DNA from: Methanobacterium sp.
GTDB lineage: Archaea; Methanobacteriota; Methanobacteria; Methanobacteriales; Methanobacteriaceae
Direction of reading: 5' to 3'
NCBI GenBank assembly: GCA_030017655.1
Contig: JASEIM010000012.1
Coordinates: forward strand, 1 to 64,000
DNA: 64,000 bases
The notes under the pieces are model-generated. The model saw only the letters and a program-made list of their open reading frames with translations, did not search any database and was not told where the DNA came from. The translations under genes and the position numbers were made by a program. Below are positions 33,125 to 43,269 of this stretch, piece by piece (position 1 is the first letter of the stretch; every line of letters starts with the position of its first letter).

Positions 33125-33553
33125 ATGATAACTCTTATTGGAAAGAATCTTGCAGAAAAAGGGCTTAAATTCGTCCATTATGGGCCAGCTGCAGACTGTA
33201 AAGAGTGTAGATTTAAAAATACCTGTATTGATCCCCTTGAAAAAGGTAGAGTGTATATCATACAGGATGTAAAAGATACAGAACATCCATGTCCCATTCA
33301 TGAAGGTGGGAAAGTTAAAGTTGTTGAAGTTGAAAGAGCAGAAATAGAAGCGCTTGTTAACTCAAAAAAAGCATTTGAAGGATCTATGATATTGTTTGAA
33401 CCTCCTGATTGTAATAAAGAATGCACAATGAGAGATCTTTGTTTTCCTGAAGGTTTATTTGAAGGAGATAAATGTAAAATAGTTAAAACTTTAGGAAAAT
33501 CACCTAACAAATGTATTAATGGGTTAAATCTTAAATTAGTGCTCTTAAAATAA
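33125..33553 (+). CDS. UPF0179 family protein
   Basis: 142-residue Cys-rich archaeal protein of unknown function. Cysteine groups CKECRFKNTC (near 22), CPIHEGG (near 58), CNKECTMRDLCFPEGL (near 99) and two later ones suggest a zinc or iron-sulfur site. The family is conserved in Euryarchaeota. AAAGGGGATT precedes ATG 33125. The rpiA gene follows at 37 bases, so they may share a transcript. Confidence 0.9.
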   Translation: MITLIGKNLAEKGLKFVHYGPAADCKECRFKNTCIDPLEKGRVYIIQDVKDTEHPCPIHEGGKVKVVEVERAEIEALVNSKKAFEGSMILFEPPDCNKECTMRDLCFPEGLFEGDKCKIVKTLGKSPNKCINGLNLKLVLLK

Positions 33554-33589
33554 TTTTTATGTATTTAGGTTAAGTAATGAGGTCTATTT

Positions 33590-34261
33590 ATGGAATTTAA
33601 AAAGAGTGTAGGATATGCTGCTGCAGAATTAGTTAAAGATGGAGATGTAGTTGGGCTTGGAACTGGATCTACAACTCATTTTTTTATAGAAAAACTTGGT
33701 CAACGGGTTAGGGAAGAAAATATAAAAATATTAGGGATTCCCACTTCCTATCAATCCTTCCTGTTAGCCAAGGATTCTGGAATTTCAATCACAACCCTTG
33801 AAGAAAATGATATAGATATTGCAGTTGATGGGGCTGATGAAGTTGATAATAATCTTAATTTGATTAAAGGTGGTGGAGCTGCCCATACAATAGAGAAGAT
33901 TGTAGATTCAGCTGCAGATAGATTTATTGTAATTGTGGATGGCTCAAAAATTGTTGAAAAACTTGGAAAATTTCCAGTTCCACTTGAAGTAATTCCAGAG
34001 GCTCGCAGAACTGTAAGCAACCATGTTAACGAGATTGGAGGGATACCCACCCTGCGAATGGCTGAAAAAAAAGATGGCCCGGTTATAACTGATAATGGAA
34101 ATTTCGTTATCGATGTTAAATTTGACACCATCGAAAAACCTGCTTATTTAGAAAAAGAGCTTAATGCAATTCCTGGAGTTGTTGAAAATGGAATATTTGC
34201 AGGAATTGTTGATGAAGTTCTTGTAGGAACTTCTGAAGGTTTAAAAACATTAAAAAAATAA
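33590..34261 (+). CDS. rpiA: Ribose-5-phosphate isomerase A
   Basis: Interconverts ribose-5-phosphate and ribulose-5-phosphate. 223 residues: GLGTGSTTHFFIEKLG phosphate loop near 22, DGADEVDNNLNLIKGGGAA near 80 with the catalytic acidic residues and the Lys of KGGG. Length is standard. It converges on the cDPG synthetase gene; T-rich sequence between them probably terminates both. Confidence 0.96.
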   Translation: MEFKKSVGYAAAELVKDGDVVGLGTGSTTHFFIEKLGQRVREENIKILGIPTSYQSFLLAKDSGISITTLEENDIDIAVDGADEVDNNLNLIKGGGAAHTIEKIVDSAADRFIVIVDGSKIVEKLGKFPVPLEVIPEARRTVSNHVNEIGGIPTLRMAEKKDGPVITDNGNFVIDVKFDTIEKPAYLEKELNAIPGVVENGIFAGIVDEVLVGTSEGLKTLKK

Positions 34262-34278
34262 TTTTTTTATAATTTTCA

Positions 34279-35670
34279 TTATTTAGAAAAGTTAAAACTC
34301 TCTATTGCATCGTCAACAACTTTTATTATGGCGTCCTTTAAAACCTGATCTCCACCTTTAATTTCACTGCAAACCGTTGGTATGTTATCGCAGTATACAA
34401 CTTCCAGACCTGCTTCAAGGGCATCTTTAGTAGCAACGTCAACTGCAGCGGCTTTAAGCTCTGTAAGCATAATATCTACATTGTCTATATATTTTTCAAT
34501 ATCTTTTTGAAGTAATGGTCTATTTGAAAGGTGTGGAGTTGTACCAATCACTTTACAACCGTAATTTTCTTCAAGATGATTTACAAGAACTTCTTTTATA
34601 GAATCTGGTGCAGTTGTAGCAAAGAGAATATTTTTATTTTCAACACTATCTAATGGTTTCGGCCTGAAAACGGTGGGTATAACTTCAGCTTGGGGATTAA
34701 TTTCCTTAATAAACTTTAATAGCTCTTTTACTTTTTCTTTACTTGCCATTGGCTCTTCACACATGGTTAATATTACAAGATCAGCTAATTTAACTCTGTA
34801 AGGACCGAAGAAATTCTGTATATTGATGGTGGGCTGATTGGCCCCTACAAGTACGATATGTTTATCTGTTTTAATGGGAGGAATAGCTGCACCGCTACCT
34901 TCCATAATTATAAAATCAGCGTCAACATCGTTTGCTAACTGCGCTCCTCTTTTCATATTGGTTATAAATACATCACCTGCAAGTCCTCCTCCGCATCTAC
35001 GACATCCTATTGTTAGAATACGGCTCATCAAGGCATCTTCCCAGTGGTCAGATGCTGCATGAACTCCTTTATCGGACTGCTCCATTAAATACTGAGGGGT
35101 AATCTCTATCTGGTCTCCACGGACTATTTCGGGTTTTTCAGGACCACCTCTCCCCATGGCCACAATACAGGGGTTGTATTCTCTGTTATGGATTAATCTT
35201 GCAGCAAATGCAGAAACGGCTGTTTTACCTATTCTTTTACCAGTACCAAGTATTTTAAGCGATGGTTTTTTTAGTATATCATGTTCTGAAAGAGGTTCAA
35301 ATCTAAAATCAGGCCCTTCATATGGAATCCCATTTTCAAGGGCAATGGTTGCAATTTTAAAACGTTTTGAATAATCAACAATTGGTTCATCACTTAAATC
35401 CATCATAACGTCAGCATCATATTTTTCAATCATTTCATCAATGAGTTTATAGGGTATTTTGTGATGATCTTCACCAAAATGAACAGGTCTTTCTAATTTT
35501 TCAGAAATACCCTCCTCAGAGGAATCTCTTAATTTTTCTGTTCCACCAATAAAAACAACTGCAACGATATCATTATGCTCTAAACTGTCAAGCATGTCCA
35601 GAGCCGACTTTGTAACTGGTAAATAATGTTCACCATCAACCAAACATATCATTTTACGTAAATTAGCCAT
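34279..35670 (-). CDS. cpgS: Cyclic 2,3-diphosphoglycerate synthetase
   Basis: Forms the intramolecular phosphoanhydride cyclic 2,3-diphosphoglycerate, a thermoprotectant and phosphate store of Methanobacteriales. 463 residues: ICLVDGEHYLPVTKSALD at the N-terminus, Walker-like GTGKRIGKTAVSAFAAR near 142, and GRGGPEKPEIVRGDQIEI. The compound is made even in mesophilic Methanobacterium species. AGGTGTC precedes ATG 35670; ATG at codon 7 is an alternative start. Confidence 0.93.
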   Translation of the reverse strand: MANLRKMICLVDGEHYLPVTKSALDMLDSLEHNDIVAVVFIGGTEKLRDSSEEGISEKLERPVHFGEDHHKIPYKLIDEMIEKYDADVMMDLSDEPIVDYSKRFKIATIALENGIPYEGPDFRFEPLSEHDILKKPSLKILGTGKRIGKTAVSAFAARLIHNREYNPCIVAMGRGGPEKPEIVRGDQIEITPQYLMEQSDKGVHAASDHWEDALMSRILTIGCRRCGGGLAGDVFITNMKRGAQLANDVDADFIIMEGSGAAIPPIKTDKHIVLVGANQPTINIQNFFGPYRVKLADLVILTMCEEPMASKEKVKELLKFIKEINPQAEVIPTVFRPKPLDSVENKNILFATTAPDSIKEVLVNHLEENYGCKVIGTTPHLSNRPLLQKDIEKYIDNVDIMLTELKAAAVDVATKDALEAGLEVVYCDNIPTVCSEIKGGDQVLKDAIIKVVDDAIESFNFSK

Positions 35671-35738
35671 AAAGACACCTACTTAAGCTTAAAATCATTT
35701 TATATCCAATTTGGGAAGTTCGATATAATATTGAAAGT

Positions 35739-36077
35739 TTATATAATTTCTATGTTCGAATTCTTTTGGTATTTTAAAGTATTGTCCTCATGTAGCCGGA
35801 TTAATTCCTTTTTAGAACGCTTAGCAAGTTCTGATAAGCCGTTGACCACGTTTGTTGGTGGAGCTCCATTATTTTTCCTTGCAAGTACTTCCGATATGGA
35901 ACTTGATAAAACAAAAATAGCATATTTGTGTTCGGCCTTTGTCCGGTGGATATGATGCGGGCTAATATTAAGGCGGAAATATTCCTCACATTCGTCTTTA
36001 ACTTCGTATCCATCTTCTAAATATTTTAAAACATACACTAAAAACTGATGTAGTTGTATAAGCTCATCTTTATACAT
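35739..36077 (-). CDS. UPF0058 family protein
   Basis: 112-residue archaeal protein starting MYKDELIQLHQFLVYVLKYL, as UPF0058 members do, with a following amphipathic helix pair and RRTKAEHKYAIFVLSSSISE-like middle (HRTKAEHKYAIF). It is thought to be a DNA-binding or regulatory protein, but the function is unknown. GGAGGGG lies about 15 bases before ATG 36077 and AGGT nearer. Stands between cpgS and hisD, with the latter divergent. Confidence 0.82.
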   Translation of the reverse strand: MYKDELIQLHQFLVYVLKYLEDGYEVKDECEEYFRLNISPHHIHRTKAEHKYAIFVLSSSISEVLARKNNGAPPTNVVNGLSELAKRSKKELIRLHEDNTLKYQKNSNIEII

Positions 36078-36358
36078 ATTTACCTAGCCCCTCCATTTGT
36101 CAATTTGAAGTTTATTGACATATTATTTATATCTTGTGTCCTTAACGCAACATCAAAAATCAATAAAATTGATGAGCATTTATATTTAAATGACTCCTTT
36201 GCCAACTAATATATTTAATATTGGTTAGGGATATACTTTTTGATGACTTAAATGAACAATACAAGATATATTTTTAATAATTGTTTAATATTATTAACTA
36301 AAATCTTAATTTTACAGTAAATATTTAAATTTAGTTCAACAAGTAAGTTTGTGATAAG

Positions 36359-37636
36359 ATGGAGATAGTAATGCTTGGAGAAACGGATAAAAAAAGACTT
36401 TTAGAACGTTCAATAATTGATGCTGAAAATATAATGAACTTGGTAAGTGACATAGTGCACAATGTTAAAAAAAATGGAGATAACTCACTAAAATCATACA
36501 CCGAAAAATTTGATAATGTTAAACTCCATGAACTGAAAGTAAGCAGAGATGAAATAGCTAAAAGCCATGAAAATGTTGAAAACAATGTTTTAGAATCATT
36601 GAAGAAGGCTTCAGAGAATATTAAAAAGTTTCACCAGGCGCAAATCCCAGAAGAATGGTTTGATGAAGTTGATAAAGGAATTACAGCAGGACAGATAATC
36701 AGACCCATTGAAAAGGTGGGATGCTATATCCCAGGAGGTAGAGCAGTCTATCCATCATCAGTACTAATGACCATTTTACCTGCTAAAATTGCAGGAGTTA
36801 GTAAAATAATCTGCTGTACGCCCCCCATGCCCGACGGTAGCGTTAATGATGTTGTACTTGCTGCAGCAGATATTGCAGGTGCAAATGAGATTTACAAGGT
36901 TGGAGGCGCCCAGGCAATTGCTGCTATGGCCTACGGAACTGAAAGCATCCCCAAAGTTGATAAAATTGTTGGTCCTGGAAATATATTTGTTACTGCAGCA
37001 AAAAAGCTTGTTTACGGTGATGTGGATATAGATTTTCCTGCAGGACCTTCAGAAGTTCTTATAATTGCAGATGAATCAGCTAATGTAGAATTCATTGCTT
37101 ATGATATGATGGCGCAGGCAGAACACGATCCAGATGCGGCTTCAGTGCTTGTCACAACATCAAGTGACCTTGCTCAAAAAGTAAATGATGAAATATTAGG
37201 AAAAATTAAATATATGCAAAGGAGTAAAATAATAGAAGAATCCCTTGAAAAATACGGTAAAATAATAATTGCTGATTCTCTCGATGATGCTGTGGAATTT
37301 TCAAATGAATATGCTCCAGAGCACTTAATCATCATGACAGAAGACCCTGAAGAAGTTTTAAAAGACATTAAAAACGCAGGTTCAATATTTTTAGGTGAAT
37401 TAACGCCTGTTGCAGCAGGAGATTACGGTTCAGGAACAAATCACGTTCTACCAACTTCAAAAAATGCCAGAATGTATTCTGGATTATCAACAGAATCATT
37501 TATTAAGAAGCCAACAGTACAAAGGCTTTCTGAAGATGGAATTGAGAATTTAAAAGATATTGTTGTGACTCTTGCTGAATATGAAGGGCTTTATGCCCAT
37601 GCAGAATCATTTAAAAAGAGAATATCAAAGGATTGA
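36359..37636 (+). CDS. hisD: Histidinol dehydrogenase
   Basis: Last two oxidations of histidine synthesis. 425 residues: GGRAVYPSSVLMTILPAKIAG, VGGAQAIAAMAYGT, GPGNIFVTAAKKLVYG, AEHDPDAASVLV (zinc His), and ELTPVAAGDYGSGTNHVLPT, all canonical. GTGATAAG precedes ATG 36359. No other his gene is next to it, so the pathway is dispersed as usual in methanogens. Confidence 0.97.
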   Translation: MEIVMLGETDKKRLLERSIIDAENIMNLVSDIVHNVKKNGDNSLKSYTEKFDNVKLHELKVSRDEIAKSHENVENNVLESLKKASENIKKFHQAQIPEEWFDEVDKGITAGQIIRPIEKVGCYIPGGRAVYPSSVLMTILPAKIAGVSKIICCTPPMPDGSVNDVVLAAADIAGANEIYKVGGAQAIAAMAYGTESIPKVDKIVGPGNIFVTAAKKLVYGDVDIDFPAGPSEVLIIADESANVEFIAYDMMAQAEHDPDAASVLVTTSSDLAQKVNDEILGKIKYMQRSKIIEESLEKYGKIIIADSLDDAVEFSNEYAPEHLIIMTEDPEEVLKDIKNAGSIFLGELTPVAAGDYGSGTNHVLPTSKNARMYSGLSTESFIKKPTVQRLSEDGIENLKDIVVTLAEYEGLYAHAESFKKRISKD

Positions 37637-37675
37637 GTTTTATAAATAAAATTTATTGTCTTAGAGGTGAATAAA

Positions 37676-38995
37676 TTGACAGATTCATTAGGAAATTGGA
37701 GAAGAACTCATTACTCAAAGAGAATAGACCCTGAAATGAGTGGTGAAGAAATTACAGTTATGGGCTGGATCCATGAAATAAGGGACCTTGGAGGAATCAT
37801 ATTTGTCCTTTTAAGGGATAGGGATGGAACTATCCAGATAACAGCCCCAAGTAAAAAGATTTCAAAGGAATTACTTGAAGAAATTAGAAAATTAAGAAAA
37901 GAATCAGTTATAGCAGTTAAAGGAATTATACAGGAATCTGCAAAAGCGCCGGGCGGCTATGAAATCATTCCAAATGAAATAAGATTACTCAATGAATCTA
38001 AATTACCGCTCCCGCTGGATACAACAGATAAAGTAAGGGCAGAAATTGACACAAGATTGGATTCAAGATACATAGACCTTAGAAGACCAACTTCAAGTGC
38101 AATATTCAAGATAAAAAGCCGAATGCTTCACTCTGTAAGAAATTTCCTGGAAAAGGGAGAATTCATAGAAATAAACACTCCCAAACTGGTTGCATCAGCA
38201 ACCGAGGGTGGAACTGAACTTTTCCCAATCACTTACTTTGAAAGGGAAGCTTTCCTTGGTCAAAGCCCTCAACTCTACAAACAGATGATGATGGCCACAG
38301 GTTTTGATAAAGTATTTGAAATTGCACCAATTTTTAGAGCAGAAGAGCACGATACACTCAGACACTTAAATGAAGCAATATCTATTGATTTAGAAGCATC
38401 ATTCTGTGATCAGGAGGATGTAATGCATATACTGGAGGCAGTTGTACATACTGCCATTGGAGATGTAGTTGAACACTGTTTCGATGAATTAGAAATATTA
38501 GGTGTAGATTTAGATATTCCAAAAATTCCATTTGAGAGAATAGATTATGATGATGTTGTAGATATTGTAAATTCTAAAGGAGTAAACATGAAACATGGTG
38601 AAGATCTCTCAAGAGCAGCTGAAAAGGCAATGGGAGAAACCATGGATGGATATTACTTTATAACAGGCTGGCCAACAGATATTAAACCATTCTATGTAAT
38701 GCCGGACCCTAAAACACCAGAAAAAAGCTGTGCATTTGACCTGATGTACAAAGACCTTGAAATATCCTCTGGAGCTCAAAGGGTGCACAAACACGATCTT
38801 CTGGTAGAAAGGATTAAAAAACAGGGCTTAAATCCTGCATCGTTTGAAAGGTACCTTGCAGCGTTTGAATACGGAATGCCGCCGCATGCAGGTTGGGGAT
38901 TAGGTGCTGAAAGATTTACTATGTGTATGGCGGGTGTAAACAACGTAAGGGAAACTGTTTTATTCCCAAGGGATAGAAGAAGGCTTACACCTTAA
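37676..38995 (+). CDS. aspS: Aspartyl-tRNA synthetase
   Basis: Class II synthetase of archaeal type, 439 residues. OB-fold anticodon domain (GWIHEIRDLGGIIFVLLRD), then motif 2 FRAEEHDTLRHLNE near 222 and motif 3 GWGLGAERFTM near 409. Methanogens usually have a non-discriminating enzyme that also charges tRNA-Asn for GatCAB; that is an inference here. The frame opens at GTG 37667, but TTG 37676 follows GAGGTGA and gives MTDSLGNWRRTH. hisD ends 39 bases upstream. Confidence 0.96.
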   Translation: MTDSLGNWRRTHYSKRIDPEMSGEEITVMGWIHEIRDLGGIIFVLLRDRDGTIQITAPSKKISKELLEEIRKLRKESVIAVKGIIQESAKAPGGYEIIPNEIRLLNESKLPLPLDTTDKVRAEIDTRLDSRYIDLRRPTSSAIFKIKSRMLHSVRNFLEKGEFIEINTPKLVASATEGGTELFPITYFEREAFLGQSPQLYKQMMMATGFDKVFEIAPIFRAEEHDTLRHLNEAISIDLEASFCDQEDVMHILEAVVHTAIGDVVEHCFDELEILGVDLDIPKIPFERIDYDDVVDIVNSKGVNMKHGEDLSRAAEKAMGETMDGYYFITGWPTDIKPFYVMPDPKTPEKSCAFDLMYKDLEISSGAQRVHKHDLLVERIKKQGLNPASFERYLAAFEYGMPPHAGWGLGAERFTMCMAGVNNVRETVLFPRDRRRLTP

Positions 38996-39015
38996 CTAAA
39001 AAATACTTCTAAAAT

Positions 39016-39054
39016 CTTTTTTTATTTTTAAACCCATTAAAATTGTTTTTTTTT
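39016..39054 (+). terminator. Poly-T terminator after aspS
   Basis: Seven T (39017-39023), then TTTTT, and a further run of nine T (39046-39054) within 60 bases of the aspS stop. Archaeal RNA polymerase terminates at such T runs without a hairpin. Confidence 0.5.
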
Positions 39055-39170
39055 AATTTTCTATTATTAATATTAACTTAAACATTTCTTTTTGTTTAGA
39101 TACTCTGATTTATATAGAAGTAATACTATATTCATGATAGGCGTCCAAATTAAAGAAAAAGGTGCATATT

Positions 39171-40039
39171 ATGAACACAATGGAAATAATTAAAGACGCT
39201 ATAAGATATCCGCTTTCTGATTGGAATAAAATTTTAGATTTTAGGAATTATTATTGTTATTAATGGGTTTGACCTGTTTTTTTAGGATCCATGGGTGTAA
39301 TAAACAATTATAATATGGATTTTAGCAAGTATCGGATTCATAATTGGTTTTTTAGTAAATGGATATATATGTTTAGAATAGTAAAATCATCATTGAATGG
39401 TAAAGTTGAACTTCCAGACTTTAACGATTGGTTAAATATGGGTGTTGAGGGCATTAAAGTATTCATAGCATTTATAGTTTATTCGTTACCGGTTATACTT
39501 ATTTTAATATCAGTATATATGACAATTCCTTTGAAAACGACGTATTTAACCCATTTGTTACTTATTAACCCTTTCATATCAGTGATCTTCAATTATTTTG
39601 AATCTTATTATGCTTTTATTTAATGTCTTTAGTCTTTCGCTTTTATTATTCCATTTATTGTTTATGTGATTGTAATTAGTTACAATATTTTTAGTGGCTA
39701 TAGCAAATATGGCATATTATGAAGGGAAATTTATATCAGCATTTAAAATCCATGAAATAATTGAAGAAATCTCACTTATAGAATGGTTTAATCTAATAAA
39801 ACTGTATTTAGCACTCATAGTTGCTGTTTTAATATAATTACAGGAAATATTTTAACTTATATTTCCAGCTTTGTTAATCTTAATTTTGTAGATACTATAG
39901 TTTCAGTGTTCTTTCACTTGATTTTAACATCATATGATTTTAGCTATCTGTTGGGCTATTTTACATGCCAGAAGAAGATCAAGATATAATAGAAGAGGAA
40001 TCAATTAGTCAAGGTAAATTTATTAAGGATTATCAATAA
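39171..40039 (+). pseudogene. Broken DUF4013 membrane-protein gene
   Basis: ATG 39171, with AAAGGTGC before it, starts MNTMEIIKDAIRYPLSDWNK, a typical DUF4013 N-terminus. The frame then breaks (39230-39260), and later pieces recur in other frames: SIGFIIGFLVNGYIY, RIVKSSLNGKVELPDFNDWL (39376-), ANMAYYEGKFISAFKIHEII (39708-), and a C-terminal part ending at TAA 40037-40039. At least three frameshifts or stops separate them. DUF4013 proteins are multi-helix membrane proteins common in Methanobacteriales; this copy cannot make one. Confidence 0.75.
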
Positions 40040-40132
40040 AGTCTAAACTAATTAAAATTATGTTAAGTTCTATTTATTTAAATAGTCAATAATAAACTTT
40101 TTTAACTAATTTTAACTAATTGGAAAGATTTT

Positions 40133-41380
40133 ATGAAACTTTATGACATAGTAGTAGTCGGTACAGGCCCGGCAGGAATGATGGCAGCAATTCGAGCAGG
40201 ACAGATTGGTAAAGAAGTGATGTTAATAGAAAAAAATGATACACTGGGTAAGAAACTTAAAATTACAGGAAGCAGCCGGTGTAATATCACAAATATTGCA
40301 TCATTAAACACTTTTATAGATAAATTTGGGAAAAAAGGAGCTTTTTTTAGATCAGCATTCGCTGCATTTTCCAATAGAAGACTTATGTCATTCTTTGAGT
40401 CTAAAGGTTTGAAATTCAAGAAAGAGAACCATGGGAGAGTTTTTCCAATTTCTGATAAGTCAAGATCGGTTATAAAAGTATTAAAAGAATATTTATCTGA
40501 AAATAAAGTCGAGAGAAACTATAACACTCGATTAACTGGTATTAGAAAGAAAAAGGATTATTTCAGTCTTAATTTAGGGAATGATAATTATATGGCCACT
40601 AAAAAAGTCATTCTGGCTACTGGAGGCATTTCTTATACAGCAACGGGTTCTACAGGCGATGGGTTTAACATTGCTGAAAAACTGGGCCATAAGATCACAC
40701 CTTTAAAACCAGGTTTAGTTCCATTAAAAACCAGTGAAGAATGGGTTAAAGATTTACAGGGAATTACCCTTGAAGATGTACGCCTTACTTTCAGATATGG
40801 AAAGAAGAAAATAGTTTCAGACATTGGGAATCTGATTTTTACACATTTTGGTATTTCAGGGCCTTTAGTTCTTGATTTGAGTAATCAGATTGTTACTGTT
40901 CTTGAAAATAACAAAAATATTGACCTTTTCATCGATCTGTATCCTCAGATGAAAAATAATGAACTTGAGGAAAAACTGATAAATGAAATTGAAAACAGGA
41001 GTAAAACTGAATTTAAGAATTTTATGAAACTCTTTATTCCTAATCGAATGATTCCAATATTTATAGAATTATTAGGAATTAATTCAAAGAAAAAGGTTAA
41101 TCAGGTTAATAGAAAAGAGCGAAATTTAATTATAGATTTATTGAAAGCGTTTCCTTTAACTGTAAATGGTTATTTATCTATTGAAAAAGCAATGGTTACA
41201 TGTGGAGGGGTTTCAAAGAATGAAATAGATCCTCAAACTATGGAATCAAAAATAGTAAATGGGTTGTATTTTGCTGGCGAAATAATTGATTTTTGCGCTC
41301 CAAGTGGTGGATATAATCTACAGGAAGCGTTTTCAACAGGTTATCTTGCAGGAGAATCTGCTGCAAAAAGTTTAAAGTGA
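40133..41380 (+). CDS. HI0933/YhiN-family flavoprotein (NAD(P)/FAD-dependent oxidoreductase)
   Basis: 415 residues. FAD-binding VGTGPAGMMAAIRAGQIGK near 7-25, KLKITGSSRCNITN near 42, TGGISYTATGSTGDGF near 163, and C-terminal GLYFAGEIIDFCAPSGGYNLQ, the HI0933 family signatures. The reaction is unknown; the family is widespread and some members are linked to tRNA or redox metabolism, which I cannot decide. AATTGGAAAG precedes ATG 40133. Confidence 0.9.
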   Translation: MKLYDIVVVGTGPAGMMAAIRAGQIGKEVMLIEKNDTLGKKLKITGSSRCNITNIASLNTFIDKFGKKGAFFRSAFAAFSNRRLMSFFESKGLKFKKENHGRVFPISDKSRSVIKVLKEYLSENKVERNYNTRLTGIRKKKDYFSLNLGNDNYMATKKVILATGGISYTATGSTGDGFNIAEKLGHKITPLKPGLVPLKTSEEWVKDLQGITLEDVRLTFRYGKKKIVSDIGNLIFTHFGISGPLVLDLSNQIVTVLENNKNIDLFIDLYPQMKNNELEEKLINEIENRSKTEFKNFMKLFIPNRMIPIFIELLGINSKKKVNQVNRKERNLIIDLLKAFPLTVNGYLSIEKAMVTCGGVSKNEIDPQTMESKIVNGLYFAGEIIDFCAPSGGYNLQEAFSTGYLAGESAAKSLK

Positions 41381-41394
41381 TTCAGGAAAATATC

Positions 41395-41613
41395 TTATTT
41401 TACAGTCTTCATTTCTACTTTTAAAATTACAAAATCTCCTACTTTAGCAACGTCTTCAACTGGCACTCTTGTATCAGATCCTAATATTCCTGATGATATA
41501 AATATGCCTGTAACCTGCCATTCTTCTGTATCTAATTCAATATCATTCACTTTTCCTATTTCAAAAGCGTTTTTATCAATTACTTTCTTTCCCATTAATT
41601 CTGATGTTTTCAT
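41395..41613 (-). CDS. PRC-barrel domain protein
   Basis: 72 residues forming a single PRC barrel: MGKKVIDKNAFEIGKVNDIEL with the typical G-K-x-V-x-D, then WQVTGIFISSG and TRVPVEDVAKVGDFVILK. Such small archaeal PRC proteins are abundant and of unknown function; RNA-processing and cell-division links are known for relatives. GAGGAG precedes ATG 41613. Confidence 0.9.
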   Translation of the reverse strand: MKTSELMGKKVIDKNAFEIGKVNDIELDTEEWQVTGIFISSGILGSDTRVPVEDVAKVGDFVILKVEMKTVK

Positions 41614-41896
41614 TTAAACTCCTCTTTTTATTAATAACAGTTAATCATATCAATAAATAATCTACTGTTCTATATAGGTCTTTAATGATATTTAAATTTA
41701 ATTAATGAACTTATTCTATAATAAATATTTTAAAAAGGCTGATTTTATACATAATTCTTTGTAATGTTTATCTAAAAATAATATACATTGATTCTAACTA
41801 TTTTAGTCTAATTTAAATATATAAAACTTTAAAATATTCATATACAAAATTTTAAGCATTTATGAAATAAAAGTAATTTTAACAAAGGAATTTAAT

Positions 41897-42427
41897 ATGA
41901 TAAAAGTAGTTTACGATATTAAGATTTACAGGGAATCATTGAAAAATATGATTAAACCAGAGGATACTGTAGTTGAACTTGGATGCCATATTGGTAATTC
42001 CACAAAAATAATCTCTGAATTAGCACCAGATGGTAAGATAATATCTATAGATAACAGCCCTGAATCTACAGAACATATGCAAAAATTGATGGATAAATAT
42101 AAGAATATCGAATTCATAAAAGCTGACGCAAGGCTTCATGAAACCTTGGAATGTGTCATAAAAAAGATAAAAACCTGTGATGTTTTATCTGTTGATCTTG
42201 GTGGTGGCTATCATCCAGATACAACTTTTAAGGTATTTTTCATATGGTCATCAACTTTAAAACCTCGCCAAACCATAATAAGAAATAGAGGTATTCTTGA
42301 CTTTATACATTCTACTTCAACAGTAGAAACAATAAAATCTGAAGGAGGATGGTTAGAATCATCAGGTGGAGCTGGTGTTCCACCTAGATTGAAAGAATTC
42401 ACGCTCTGGTCATCTAAGATTAAGTAG
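41897..42427 (+). CDS. SAM-dependent methyltransferase-like protein
   Basis: 176 residues: VVELGCHIGNSTKIISELAP (motif I near 24), ISIDNSPE (motif II) and DVLSVDLGGGYHPDT (motif IV region). The C-terminal half (HSTSTVETIKSEGGWLESSG) is not typical of a known subfamily. It ends 11 bases before the ADH synthase gene on the same strand and may be co-transcribed. Substrate unknown. Confidence 0.8.
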   Translation: MIKVVYDIKIYRESLKNMIKPEDTVVELGCHIGNSTKIISELAPDGKIISIDNSPESTEHMQKLMDKYKNIEFIKADARLHETLECVIKKIKTCDVLSVDLGGGYHPDTTFKVFFIWSSTLKPRQTIIRNRGILDFIHSTSTVETIKSEGGWLESSGGAGVPPRLKEFTLWSSKIK

Positions 42428-42438
42428 GAGGGTATCTA

Positions 42439-43239
42439 ATGATTGGTAAAAAGATTAGAATTGAAAGAATAATAAATAGAAAGACAGGTAGAACCGTTAT
42501 AGTGCCTATGGATCATGGTGTATCTGTAGGGCCGGTAGCAGGTATAGAAAATATGTCCGAAACAATTGATGAAGTGGCAAGTGGGGGAGCAAATGCAGTT
42601 ATAATGCATAAAGGAATGGTTGGAACCGGACATAGAGGATATGGAAGAGATATAGGTCTTATTATTCATTTATCAGCCAGTACGTCATTAGGTCCGGACC
42701 CAGATCATAAAGTACTGGTTACAACAGTAGATAAAGCTATAAAAATTGGTGCAGACGCTGTATCAGTTCATGTGAACGTTGGATCAGAAATGGAACCCGA
42801 GATGCTTGAAACACTTGGACTGACATCAGAAATCTGCGATGAATGGGGAATGCCCCTGATTGCGATGATGTACCCAAGAGGCGAAAAAATCGGCGATGAA
42901 CATGATGTAGATGTCGTGAAACTCGCAGCAAGGGCTGGAGCTGAATTGGGAGCAGATATAATAAAAACAAATTATACTGGAGACCCTGATACATTCAGCG
43001 AAGTTGTAAATGGATGTCCAGTTCCTGTTGTTATTGCCGGTGGGCCTAAAGTTGAAACAAATGAAGAACTGCTAACCATGGTTAAAAATGCCGTAAATGT
43101 TGGCGGAGCAGGTGTAGCAATTGGAAGAAATGTCTTCCAGGCTGAATCACCAAGAAAAACCACCAGGGCAATTGCAGAAATCGTTCATAACAATATGGAA
43201 GTTAAAGAAGCGTTAAAAATAATTGAAGATAAGAAATAA
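42439..43239 (+). CDS. aroA': 2-amino-3,7-dideoxy-D-threo-hept-6-ulosonate synthase
   Basis: Class I aldolase that condenses 6-deoxy-5-ketofructose phosphate with aspartate semialdehyde, replacing DAHP synthase in methanogens. 266 residues: VIVPMDHGVSVGPVAG near 20, MHKGMVGTGHRGYG, SVHVNVGSEME, TNYTGDPDTF and IAGGPKVETNEELL. Directly followed by DHQ synthase II, the next enzyme of the route, which confirms the role. AGGAGGGTATC precedes ATG 42439. Confidence 0.95.
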   Translation: MIGKKIRIERIINRKTGRTVIVPMDHGVSVGPVAGIENMSETIDEVASGGANAVIMHKGMVGTGHRGYGRDIGLIIHLSASTSLGPDPDHKVLVTTVDKAIKIGADAVSVHVNVGSEMEPEMLETLGLTSEICDEWGMPLIAMMYPRGEKIGDEHDVDVVKLAARAGAELGADIIKTNYTGDPDTFSEVVNGCPVPVVIAGGPKVETNEELLTMVKNAVNVGGAGVAIGRNVFQAESPRKTTRAIAEIVHNNMEVKEALKIIEDKK

Positions 43240-43269
43240 TGATAAATTTTTTAATAGAAGGTCATAACT

